A stretch of 10,969 bases of DNA from assembly GCA_005888525.1 (NCBI GenBank), contig VBAB01000024.1, positions 1-10,969 on the forward strand, read 5' to 3'. Numbering within the stretch: position 1 is the stretch's first letter; each line of letters starts with the position of its first letter. This DNA comes from Alphaproteobacteria bacterium. GTDB taxonomy: Bacteria; Pseudomonadota; Alphaproteobacteria; Rhizobiales; Hyphomicrobiaceae. A program made the translations under genes and the position numbers. Under the pieces are notes generated by a model that did no database searches, was not told where the DNA came from, and worked only from the letters and a program-made list of their open reading frames with translations. This document shows, piece after piece, positions 1 to 6,246 of the stretch.

Positions 1-1
1 C

Positions 2-727
2 GCCGGCTACGTCGCCTGGCGCGGCCTTGCCGACGAGCGGTCCCTCGCCCCCGTCCTGCCGCGCGACATCTTCGCCAGCCTCGCGTTCTATCTGCCGCCT
101 GGGGAGCAGTTCCTGGGCTATCCCGTCGCGGGGCCGGGCAACGACCTTCGCCCCGGCCACTTGAGCTGGAACATCGTATGGTACCGGCCAGCCGACGAGG
201 CAGCGGAGGTGCCGCGGCTGCTGACGGACGAGAGCGGGCACACCCACGAGCTGTCGATCCCGCCCCCGCTCGTGGCGCAAAGCGTTGTTGCCGAGATGCG
301 CGAGGCGGCGGAGCGACTGCTGCCTGAGCAATTTCGCGCCGTCATGCGGCGCATCGAGCAGCCCTTCCTGCAGCCGATCTACGATCTGGAGAGCACGGGC
401 GTAGCCTTCGGCCGAGCTGCACTGATCGGCGACGCGGCGTTCGTCGTCCGCCCGCATGTCGGCGCCGGCATCGTCAAGGCGGCGCAGGATACCGCCGCGC
501 TTGCCGCCGCGCTCGAGGAGCACACCGAGGTTGCGGCGGGGCTGCGGGCCTTCGAGGCGCAGCGAATCGGGGAGGGTCGCAAATTCGTCGCCCAGGCGCG
601 GCGGCTCGGCTCACACCTGAAGTACCGCTTCGACACGGAGGCCGAGCGGGCCACAGCGGCCTACCACGCCGATCCCGAGCGGATGCTGGCGGAGACCGCG
701 CTCCTCGATTTCCTGCGCGGGCCATGA
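2..727 (+). CDS. FAD-dependent monooxygenase, 3' part (5' end outside window)
   Basis: An open frame runs from the window edge to TGA at 725-727, giving 241 visible C-terminal residues. No credible start lies inside, so the N-terminal FAD-binding Rossmann segment is off-window. The diagnostic signal is the GD motif of flavoprotein aromatic hydroxylases, ALIGDAAFVVRPHVGAGIVK (its Asp codon is at 431-433), where GD contacts the ribityl chain and the following P-H-V-G-x-G part closes over the FAD pyrophosphate. Upstream segments GYVAWRGL and FLGYPVAGPG resemble the 2,6-dihydroxypyridine hydroxylase-like branch of this family. The expected role is NAD(P)H-dependent hydroxylation of an aromatic or heteroaromatic ring in the cytoplasm. 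The substrate cannot be read from this part, and no pathway neighbours are visible. The frame is intact to the stop. Family assignment is firm, specificity is not. Confidence 0.85.
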   Translation, partial: AGYVAWRGLADERSLAPVLPRDIFASLAFYLPPGEQFLGYPVAGPGNDLRPGHLSWNIVWYRPADEAAEVPRLLTDESGHTHELSIPPPLVAQSVVAEMREAAERLLPEQFRAVMRRIEQPFLQPIYDLESTGVAFGRAALIGDAAFVVRPHVGAGIVKAAQDTAALAAALEEHTEVAAGLRAFEAQRIGEGRKFVAQARRLGSHLKYRFDTEAERATAAYHADPERMLAETALLDFLRGP

Positions 728-730
728 CGC

Positions 731-813
731 TGCAACCTAGTGGTGAGCTTGTCGAACCACGGCAACGTGCACGCCGCGTCCCGTCCTTCGACAGGCTCAG
801 GACTAGGTTGGCA
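731..813. repeat. Paired-palindrome (BIME/REP-like) intergenic repeat, copy 1
   Basis: Two arms, 731-762 and 781-813, are inverted copies of each other around an 18-base spacer. Each arm also folds on itself: left stem GTGGT/ACCAC around GAGCTTGTCGA, right stem GTCCT/AGGAC around TCGACAGGCTC. Read in the same orientation the loops differ at one base, while the stems differ by a GG/CC to CC/GG swap on both sides, which keeps pairing. The element fills the gap between the monooxygenase stop and the convergent J-domain gene. Such paired REPs are usually dispersed, non-coding and moved by REP-associated transposases; here that origin is inferred. It could also act as a bidirectional transcript end. 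Confidence 0.75.
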
Positions 814-829
814 GACGCCAACCGAGCGG

Positions 830-1348
830 TCAGCGGCCGGGCGACGTGAAGATCGGCTCTTCGCGCACCCTTTGCCGCTTCTGCGGCACTTCGAGCGCGG
901 CATGGGCGGCGTTGATGCGGCGCGCCATGGCGGCCAGGTAGTCGCGCACCTCCTCGGGCAGCTCTGCGGTGGCGTAGCGGTCCGGATGATAGGCCTTGGC
1001 CAGCCTGAAATAGGCCTGCCGCACCTCCTCGCGGCTTGCGCCCGCGGCCAGGCCGAGGACAGCGTGGGGATCGAAGCCGTCAGGGTCGCTGAGCCGGGCG
1101 CCGAGATTGGCTGCTTTCGGTACGCGGACGGGCTTGATCGACGCCAGCTGCGCCTTGGCGAGGAAGCCGCGCTCGCCGCCGTAGGGCTCGAACTCGATGA
1201 AACCGCCGGCGCCGTTCAGGACCTCGGCCACGCTCTTGCCCACGGGGACCAGCAGCTTGCCCCTGGTGATCGTGCCGTCCACGAGCGCAACCTCCACGGG
1301 CACGGCGCTTGGTTCGGGAAGGTTGTCGATCCTGTTGCGGTCGAACAT
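830..1348 (-). CDS. J-domain (DnaJ-like) co-chaperone with an N-terminal extra domain
   Basis: The product has 172 residues. The C-terminal half is a J domain (about residues 91-156): DPHAVLGLAAGASREEVRQA, then an amphipathic helix ending in the catalytic HPD tripeptide at residues 121-123, then a third helix rich in Ala and Arg. HPD is what stimulates ATP hydrolysis by Hsp70 (DnaK). The first 80 residues are not a J domain. They look like a small beta-rich module (VEVALVDGTITRGKLLVPVG, then FIEFEPYGGERGFL) whose function I do not recognise. There is no Gly/Phe region, zinc finger or substrate-binding domain, so this is a class III J protein, not DnaJ itself. No signal peptide or membrane segment is present, so it is cytoplasmic. 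ATG at 1348 has only a weak Shine-Dalgarno. It is transcribed divergently from typA. The specific Hsp70 client is unknown. Confidence 0.85.
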   Translation of the reverse strand: MFDRNRIDNLPEPSAVPVEVALVDGTITRGKLLVPVGKSVAEVLNGAGGFIEFEPYGGERGFLAKAQLASIKPVRVPKAANLGARLSDPDGFDPHAVLGLAAGASREEVRQAYFRLAKAYHPDRYATAELPEEVRDYLAAMARRINAAHAALEVPQKRQRVREEPIFTSPGR

Positions 1349-1549
1349 GTGGCGCCATCCGCTGTGCCGGTTCGGGACAGCCTTTGCGTCCCTTCGGGCA
1401 GCGAAGCAAGAACCATGCTGCCTGTCGATCTACCAATCGAGGGGATCATCCAACGTCCTGACGAGGAGTGGCCCGGGGCGGTAGGCGGCATTGGGTATCT
1501 GGAGGTGATGCGGAGCACAACTCAGGAGGCGTGCTCGAAGGTCGGGGGA
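1349..1549. other. Divergent intergenic region, upstream half, no gene seen
   Basis: This stretch lies between the start of the minus-strand J-domain gene and the folded typA leader. Open frames crossing it overlap the flanking genes out of frame and have no ribosome binding site or recognisable product. It presumably carries promoters for both directions, but I see no convincing -35/-10 pair. The only local symmetry is a short dyad TCGAT-(6)-ATCGA at 1425-1440, which could be an operator half-site pair or chance. Confidence 0.4.
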
Positions 1550-1652
1550 CGGGTGCCCTGGCAGGTGAGCGCGGAATGTGCTACCGCCCCCCACAAAGCT
1601 GGGCGCGCTGCAGCAGACGTACCGCGCTCCCCCTGCGTCGTCAGGGCACCCG
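1550..1652 (+). promoter_or_regulatory. Highly structured typA 5' leader (candidate cis-regulatory RNA)
   Basis: A perfect 10-base inverted repeat, GGGTGCCCTG at 1551-1560 and CAGGGCACCC at 1642-1651, extends to a 13-pair stem (1550-1562 with 1640-1652, one G-U). Inside it a second stem pairs GAGCGCGG (1567-1574) with CCGCGCTC (1622-1629). Further in, ATGT (1576-1579) pairs with ACGT (1617-1620), and CGCCC (1585-1589) with GGGCG (1601-1605). The right foot ends six bases before TAAGGA, the typA Shine-Dalgarno (1659-1664). No T-run follows, so this is not an intrinsic terminator. BipA/TypA is needed at low temperature in several bacteria, so a temperature- or translation-sensing leader is a reasonable guess. 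I do not match it to any known riboswitch class. Confidence 0.5.
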
Positions 1653-1671
1653 ATCTCCTAAGGAACCGTAA

Positions 1672-3507
1672 ATGAGCATTCGCAATATTGCGATCATCGC
1701 CCACGTGGACCACGGCAAGACGACGCTGGTCGATGCGCTGCTGAAGCAGGCCGGCGCCTTCCGCGAGAATCAGCGGGTGGAGGCGCAGGCCATGGACAGC
1801 AACGATCTCGAGCGCGAGCGCGGCATCACCATCCTGGCCAAGTGCACCTCCATCCTGTGGCACGACACCCGCATCAACATCGTCGACACGCCTGGTCACG
1901 CCGACTTCGGCGGCGAGGTCGAGCGCATTCTCAACATGGTGGACGGGGCCATCGTGCTGGTCGATGCGTCCGAGGGGCCGCTGCCGCAGACCAAGTTCGT
2001 GGTCTCCAAAGCGCTCAAGCAGGGGCTGAGGCCCATCGTTGCCATCAACAAGATCGATCGGCCCGACGAGCGCCACGAGGCGGTGCTCAACGAGATCTTC
2101 GATCTGTTCGCGGCGCTGGACGCCACCAACGAGCAGCTCGACTTTCCCGTGCTCTACGGCTCCGGGCGCGACGGCTGGATGGCGACGGATCCGAGCGGGC
2201 CGAAGAAGGATCTGGTGCCGCTGTTCGAGCTGGTCGTCCGCCACGTGCCCCCGCCCACCGTGGAGGAGGGGCCGTTCCGCTTGCTGGCGACCACGCTGGA
2301 GGCCGACCCGTATCTGGGGCGCATCCTCACCGGCCGCATCAGCTCGGGCAGCGTGCGACCCAACCAGACCATCAAGGCGATCAGCCGCGACGGCGACCTG
2401 ATCGAGACCGCGCGGGTGACCAAGGTGCTGGCCTTCCGCGGACTGGAGCGCACGGCGGTCGATGTCGCCGAGGCCGGCGACATCGTCGCCATCGCCGGCA
2501 TCACGCAAGCGACCGTCGCCGACACCTTGTGCGATCCGGCCGTCGACACGCCGTTCCTGGCCCAGCCGATCGATCCGCCGACGCTCGCCATGATGTTCCG
2601 CATCAACGACGGCCCGTTCGCCGGCCAGGAGGGCGACAAGGTGCAGAGCCGCGTCATCCGCGACCGGCTGCTCAAGGAGGGCGAGCGCAACGTGGCGATC
2701 CGCGTCAGCGAGGACGCCAACAACAAGGACGCCTACGAGGTGGCGGGGCGCGGGGAATTGCAGCTCGGCATCCTGATCGAGACCATGCGCCGCGAGGGCT
2801 TCGAGCTCACCGTGTCGCGCCCGCGCGTGGTGATGAAGGTCGACGCGATCACGCGCCAGAAGCTCGAGCCGATCGAGGAGGTCATCATCGACGTCGACGA
2901 GGCGCATTCCGGTATCGTCGTGCAGAAGCTCTCAGAGCGGCGCGGCGATCTGCAGGAGATGCGCCCCTCCGGCGGCGGCCGTCAGCGTCTGGTGTTCCAC
3001 GTGCCGACGCGCGGCCTGATCGGCTACCATGGCGAGCTGCTGACCGACACGCGCGGCACCGCGGTCATGAACCGGCTGTTTCACGCCTACGCCCCGTTCA
3101 AGGGCGAGATCGCCGGGCGCCGGACGGGCGTTTTGATCTCCAACGGCACCGGCGAGGCCACCGCCTATTCGCTGTTCTACCTGCAGGATCGCGGCGCCAT
3201 GCTCATCGACCCGCAGACGCGGGTGTACGCCGGCATGATCATTGGCCAGCACACGCGCGACAACGATCTCGTGGTCAACGTCGTGCAGGGCAAGAAGCTC
3301 ACCAACGTGCGCGCGTCCGGCAAGGACGAGAACATGATTCTCACGCCGCCCATGCGCCTCTCGCTCGAACAGGCGCTCTCCTACATCACCGACGACGAGC
3401 TGGTGGAGATCACCCCCAAGTCGATCCGGCTCAGGAAACGCTGGCTCGACCCCAACGAGCGCAAGAAGCGCGGCCGTGTGCGGGAGGCGGAGAAGGAGGC
3501 GGTCTAA
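1672..3507 (+). CDS. typA: TypA/BipA ribosome-associated translational GTPase
   Basis: This 611-residue protein is close to the roughly 607 of E. coli BipA. The G domain is complete: G1 AHVDHGKTT (residues 10-18), G2 RGIT (50-53), G3 DTPGHADF (72-79), G4 NKID (126-129) and G5 SGR (164-166). Domain 2 (beta barrel) follows at about 200-290, then an EF-G-like domain around 305-390 and the BipA-specific C-terminal part with PTRGLIGYHGELLTDTRGTA and AYAPFKGEI. It binds the 70S ribosome in the EF-G site and is linked to 50S assembly, cold growth and stress responses. ATG at 1672 is preceded by TAAGGA at 1659-1664, eight bases away, a good Shine-Dalgarno, and the next residues (IRNIAIIAHVDHGKT) are the canonical N-terminus. 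A long foldable leader lies just upstream. It is followed by a repeat, so it is probably monocistronic. Confidence 0.97.
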   Translation: MSIRNIAIIAHVDHGKTTLVDALLKQAGAFRENQRVEAQAMDSNDLERERGITILAKCTSILWHDTRINIVDTPGHADFGGEVERILNMVDGAIVLVDASEGPLPQTKFVVSKALKQGLRPIVAINKIDRPDERHEAVLNEIFDLFAALDATNEQLDFPVLYGSGRDGWMATDPSGPKKDLVPLFELVVRHVPPPTVEEGPFRLLATTLEADPYLGRILTGRISSGSVRPNQTIKAISRDGDLIETARVTKVLAFRGLERTAVDVAEAGDIVAIAGITQATVADTLCDPAVDTPFLAQPIDPPTLAMMFRINDGPFAGQEGDKVQSRVIRDRLLKEGERNVAIRVSEDANNKDAYEVAGRGELQLGILIETMRREGFELTVSRPRVVMKVDAITRQKLEPIEEVIIDVDEAHSGIVVQKLSERRGDLQEMRPSGGGRQRLVFHVPTRGLIGYHGELLTDTRGTAVMNRLFHAYAPFKGEIAGRRTGVLISNGTGEATAYSLFYLQDRGAMLIDPQTRVYAGMIIGQHTRDNDLVVNVVQGKKLTNVRASGKDENMILTPPMRLSLEQALSYITDDELVEITPKSIRLRKRWLDPNERKKRGRVREAEKEAV

Positions 3508-3529
3508 CGAACCGACATTCGCCCACAGT

Positions 3530-3621
3530 TGTCATGGTCGGGCTTGTACCGACCGTCCACCTCTCCGCCAGCTCCGGCGCTTGCTGAGGGCTGGATCCTC
3601 GGGACAAGCCCGAGGATGACA
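3530..3621. repeat. Paired-palindrome (BIME/REP-like) intergenic repeat, copy 2
   Basis: The outer ends are perfect inverted repeats, TGTCAT (3530-3535) and ATGACA (3616-3621). The left arm folds as GGTCGG (3536-3541), loop GCTTGTA, CCGACC (3549-3554). The right arm folds as CCTCGGG (3597-3603), loop ACAAG, CCCGAGG (3609-3615). In one orientation the arms are nearly the same sequence, but the two terminal stem pairs are swapped GG/CC to CC/GG, the same swap as in copy 1. The middle also contains CCAGC/GCTGG (3568-3572, 3590-3594), and a perfect 12-base palindrome CGGCGGCCGCCG follows at 3627-3638. It sits just after typA and may serve as its transcript end. Confidence 0.8.
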
Positions 3622-3962
3622 GCGGGCGGCGGCCGCCGTTCGTTCCACTGCCAAAGGCCCAAATCCCGCCGCATTGCATGCCAGTATGGCCCCGACCGGA
3701 GGGTCGCAAACGGGTAATCGAAGGCAATGGATGCGGGGAGCGCGTACGCATGGGCGGTCGCGAGCCCTATCGGCGCGTGCATTTGCTGCTGGCCCGCTCC
3801 CCAGAGCAAGTTCACCATGAGCGATCCTGCTCGGGCCCTCTTGCCGCACACAGGTTGGCCGGCCCTCTGGGTCGCAGGCGCTTCCAGCCGGGCCCGAACT
3901 GCTCTAGCAGAAGGGGCGCTCCCGGGCGCGTGTCGTAGCGCATTTGAATTTGGACCTGAGCG
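3622..3962. other. typA-tolQ intergenic region, no convincing gene
   Basis: About 340 bases carry several overlapping frames on both strands, none with a clear ribosome binding site or a product I recognise. A minus-strand frame with ATG at 3818 runs 104 codons to 3504, but its last third is simply the repeat at 3530-3621 translated, so I do not call it. The tolQ promoter should lie here; I cannot point to a good sigma-70 pair. A near-perfect dyad CTGCT-CT-AGCAG at 3899-3910, 53 bases before the tolQ ATG, is the only operator-like feature. Confidence 0.45.
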
Positions 3963-4631
3963 ATGAACACCTCCTTCCTTCAGCTCTTCATGACGGCCCA
4001 CCCGGTCGTCCAGTTCGTCATGGTCGGGCTGCTGCTGGCCTCCATCTGGGCCTGGGCGATCATCATCGAGAAGCTGTTTGCGTTCCGCCGTGCCCGGCGC
4101 GAGGCCGACCGCTTCGAGCAGCAGTTCTGGTCGGGGCAGTCGCTGGAGGAGCTGTACGCGGGCCTTTCGCGCGGGCGCACCTTGTCGATGGCGGCGCTGT
4201 TCGTCGCCGCCATGCGCGAGTGGAAGCGCTCGGTGGAGGGCAACATCCGTGCCATGGGCGGCATCCAGCTGCGTGTCGAGAAGGTGATGGACGTCACCAT
4301 CAGCCGGGAGATGGAGCAGCTCGACCGGCGCCTGCTGTTCCTGGCCACCGTAGGCTCAACCGCGCCGTTCATCGGTCTGTTCGGCACGGTGTGGGGCATC
4401 ATGACGAGCTTCCAGGCGATCGCGGCGTCGAAGAACACCAGCCTGGCGGTGGTGGCGCCGGGCATTGCGGAGGCCCTGTTTGCAACGGCGCTCGGGCTGC
4501 TCGCCGCCATTCCCGCAGTCATATTCTACAATAAATTCGCCGCCGACTCTTCGCGACTGGGCCAGCGGCTCGAAGCCTTCGCCGACGAGTTCTCGGCCAT
4601 CGTGTCTCGTCAAATCGACGTGCGGACATAA
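3963..4631 (+). CDS. tolQ: TolQ, proton-channel subunit of the Tol-Pal motor
   Basis: This inner-membrane protein has 222 residues (E. coli about 230). Three membrane segments are visible: residues about 15-38 (VVQFVMVGLLLASIWAWAII), about 128-150 and about 165-189, with a large cytoplasmic loop between the first two, as in the ExbB/MotA/TolQ family. The signature FLATVGSTAPFIGLFGTVWG (127-146) contains the Thr/Pro residues lining the ion path. TolQ assembles as a pentamer around a TolR dimer and uses proton-motive force to move TolA. The ATG at 3963 has only a weak GGAC/GAG Shine-Dalgarno, but the next residues match family N-termini. It is the first tol gene here. ybgC, which precedes tolQ in many genomes, is not in the window. 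Only 18 bases separate it from tolR. Confidence 0.96.
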   Translation: MNTSFLQLFMTAHPVVQFVMVGLLLASIWAWAIIIEKLFAFRRARREADRFEQQFWSGQSLEELYAGLSRGRTLSMAALFVAAMREWKRSVEGNIRAMGGIQLRVEKVMDVTISREMEQLDRRLLFLATVGSTAPFIGLFGTVWGIMTSFQAIAASKNTSLAVVAPGIAEALFATALGLLAAIPAVIFYNKFAADSSRLGQRLEAFADEFSAIVSRQIDVRT

Positions 4632-4649
4632 CGAGCGGAGACGGCGCCA

Positions 4650-5102
4650 ATGGCGGCCAGCATCCAACCACCAGCAAGACCTGGAGGCGGTCGGCGCAGC
4701 CGCGCCCGCAAGCACACCCCCATGCACGAGATCAACGTCACGCCGTTCGTCGACGTGATGCTGGTGCTGCTCATCATCTTCATGGTGACGGCGCCGATGC
4801 TAACGTCAGGCGTGCCGCTCGACCTGGCAGAAAGCAAGGCCAGCCAACAGCTTCACACCAACAAGGAGCCCATTACCCTGAGCGTCAACAAGACGGGCAA
4901 AGTCTTCATCCAGGAGACCGAGATCAAGCTCGAAGAGCTCGGGGACAAGCTCAAGAATATCGCCAAGAACGGCGTCGAAGATCAGATCTTCATTCGCGGC
5001 GACAAGGGCATCGATTACGGCACGGTGATGAAAGTAATGGGACGGGTCAAAGCGGCCGGGTTCACCAAGGTCTCGCTCATCACCGAGGCGGAGGGAACAT
5101 AA
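4650..5102 (+). CDS. tolR: TolR, peptidoglycan-gating subunit of the Tol-Pal motor
   Basis: TolR is 150 residues long (E. coli 142). A basic cytoplasmic N-terminus (RRSRARKH, residues 15-22) precedes a single membrane helix at about 31-51, within INVTPFVDVMLVLLIIFMVT. That helix holds the conserved Asp35, the protonatable residue equivalent to Asp32 in ExbD and MotB. The periplasmic domain (about 60-150), with VFIQETEIKLEEL and IFIRGDKGIDYGTVMKVM, is the ExbD/TolR fold, which in E. coli binds peptidoglycan after release. ATG at 4650 has GGAG at 4637-4640, nine bases upstream. The gene lies 18 bases after tolQ and 22 before tolA, so co-translation in one operon is likely. Confidence 0.96.
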   Translation: MAASIQPPARPGGGRRSRARKHTPMHEINVTPFVDVMLVLLIIFMVTAPMLTSGVPLDLAESKASQQLHTNKEPITLSVNKTGKVFIQETEIKLEELGDKLKNIAKNGVEDQIFIRGDKGIDYGTVMKVMGRVKAAGFTKVSLITEAEGT

Positions 5103-5124
5103 GGTTCTAACGGAAGGAGCAGGG

Positions 5125-6189
5125 GTGCGCGGCGGACTGGCGACCTCCGTCGTTCTGCACGCAGCGATCCTGGCATGGGCCCTCATCACCATCCAGGCGC
5201 AGCGCGAGCTGCGCATGCCGGAGCAGGAGCCCATCGCCGTCGATATCGTGAACGCCAGCGATCTCACCCGCCTGCGCCAGGGTGCGCGTAACGCCAAGCA
5301 GCTCGAGGCGCAGCCCAAGGAGGCGCCGAAGGCGGAGCCCGCCAAGAAGGAGGCGCCCAAGCCGACGCCCGCCGCTGCCGCTCCCCCTCCTGCTCCGCCG
5401 CCTCCTCCTCCTCCCGAGGAGCCGAAGGAAGAGCCCAAGAAGGAAGTTGCCAGCCTCCCGCCGCCCGCCGCTGCCCCGCCTCCCGCCGAGTTGCCGCCCG
5501 CACCCGCGCCGGACGAGCAAGAGAAACTCAACGCGCTGCTGAAAGAGCAGGAGCGCCAGGCCGAGGAGCAGAAAAAGGCCGAGGAGCAGAAGAAGATCGA
5601 AGAACAGAAGCGGCTGGAGGAGGAGCGCAGACAGGCGGAGCTGAAGAAGAAGCTCGAGGAGGAGAAGCGGCGCAAGGAAGCGGAGCTCAAGAAGAAGCGC
5701 GAAGAAGAAAAGAAGCGCAAAGAGGCCGAAGCCAAGAAGAAGCAGTTCGACGCCGAGAAGATCGCCGCCCTCCTGAACAAGGCCCCAGACAAGGGTTCCC
5801 CGCCGCCATCGTCTGCGCCGACCGATCCGACCAAGGCGAAGGGCCCCGTGCTAGGCGCTCCGGAGGGACGCGATCAGGTCCTGTCGGCGAGTGAGAAAGC
5901 GCTGTTGGTGCAGATCATACGCCAATGCGTGCAGTCGAAATGGAATGTCCTGGCCGGCGGCGAGTCGGCTCAGAACGTGCAGATCAAGATGCGGTTGCGC
6001 TTCAATCCCGACGGCACCCTGGCTGCCCCGCCTCAGATCACCAACCCGCAGAGCACACCGTTCTTCCTGGCCGTATCCGATAGCGCTCTGCGAGCCGTGC
6101 AGGCCTGCGAGCCCTACAGCCTGCCGCCCGCCAAATACGAGGCGTGGAAAGATATCATCATGACCTTCGATCCGCGCGACATGTTCTAG
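5125..6189 (+). CDS. tolA: TolA, trans-periplasmic energy-transducing protein
   Basis: This has the three-domain TolA layout in 354 residues. Domain I is a short N-terminal membrane anchor (about 5-24) carrying the S-x3-H motif (Ser8, His12) that TolA and TonB use to couple to TolQR or ExbBD. Domain II is a Pro/Ala/Lys-rich stretch (62-130, with seven consecutive prolines at 91-97) followed by a long charged Glu/Lys/Arg helix (131-211). Domain III (about 252-354) is the globular C-terminus that reaches Pal/TolB at the outer membrane, with Cys268 and Cys328 placed to form a disulfide. The start is GTG at 5125, chosen because AAGGAG (5114-5119) sits five bases upstream and the hydrophobic anchor follows at once. 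It lies 22 bases after tolR and 57 before tolB. Confidence 0.95.
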   Translation: MRGGLATSVVLHAAILAWALITIQAQRELRMPEQEPIAVDIVNASDLTRLRQGARNAKQLEAQPKEAPKAEPAKKEAPKPTPAAAAPPPAPPPPPPPEEPKEEPKKEVASLPPPAAAPPPAELPPAPAPDEQEKLNALLKEQERQAEEQKKAEEQKKIEEQKRLEEERRQAELKKKLEEEKRRKEAELKKKREEEKKRKEAEAKKKQFDAEKIAALLNKAPDKGSPPPSSAPTDPTKAKGPVLGAPEGRDQVLSASEKALLVQIIRQCVQSKWNVLAGGESAQNVQIKMRLRFNPDGTLAAPPQITNPQSTPFFLAVSDSALRAVQACEPYSLPPAKYEAWKDIIMTFDPRDMF

Positions 6190-6246
6190 CCGCGAAAGGG
6201 TAATATCCGCGGCGAATCGGGCTCCAGACCACTCACCGCAAATCCA

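Noticed and set aside
740..1675. Long plus-strand frame of 311 codons across the J-domain gene
   Set aside because: It is the antisense shadow of the J-domain gene plus the divergent gap. The minus-strand product has the HPD motif and full J-domain pattern.
1522..2907. Minus-strand frame of 461 codons opposite typA
   Set aside because: It is a shadow frame of GC-rich typA, with low-complexity composition rich in His, Arg, Asp and Leu, while typA carries all five G motifs.
3504..3818. Minus-strand frame of 104 codons with ATG at 3818 between typA and tolQ
   Set aside because: Its C-terminal part is the translated palindromic repeat at 3530-3621, there is no clear ribosome binding site, and I recognise no family. 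The longer version starting at 4001 begins inside tolQ.
4806..5834. Minus-strand frame of 342 codons opposite tolR and tolA
   Set aside because: It is Ser/Phe/Gly-rich low-complexity sequence produced by reading the TolA Glu/Lys and Pro repeats backwards.
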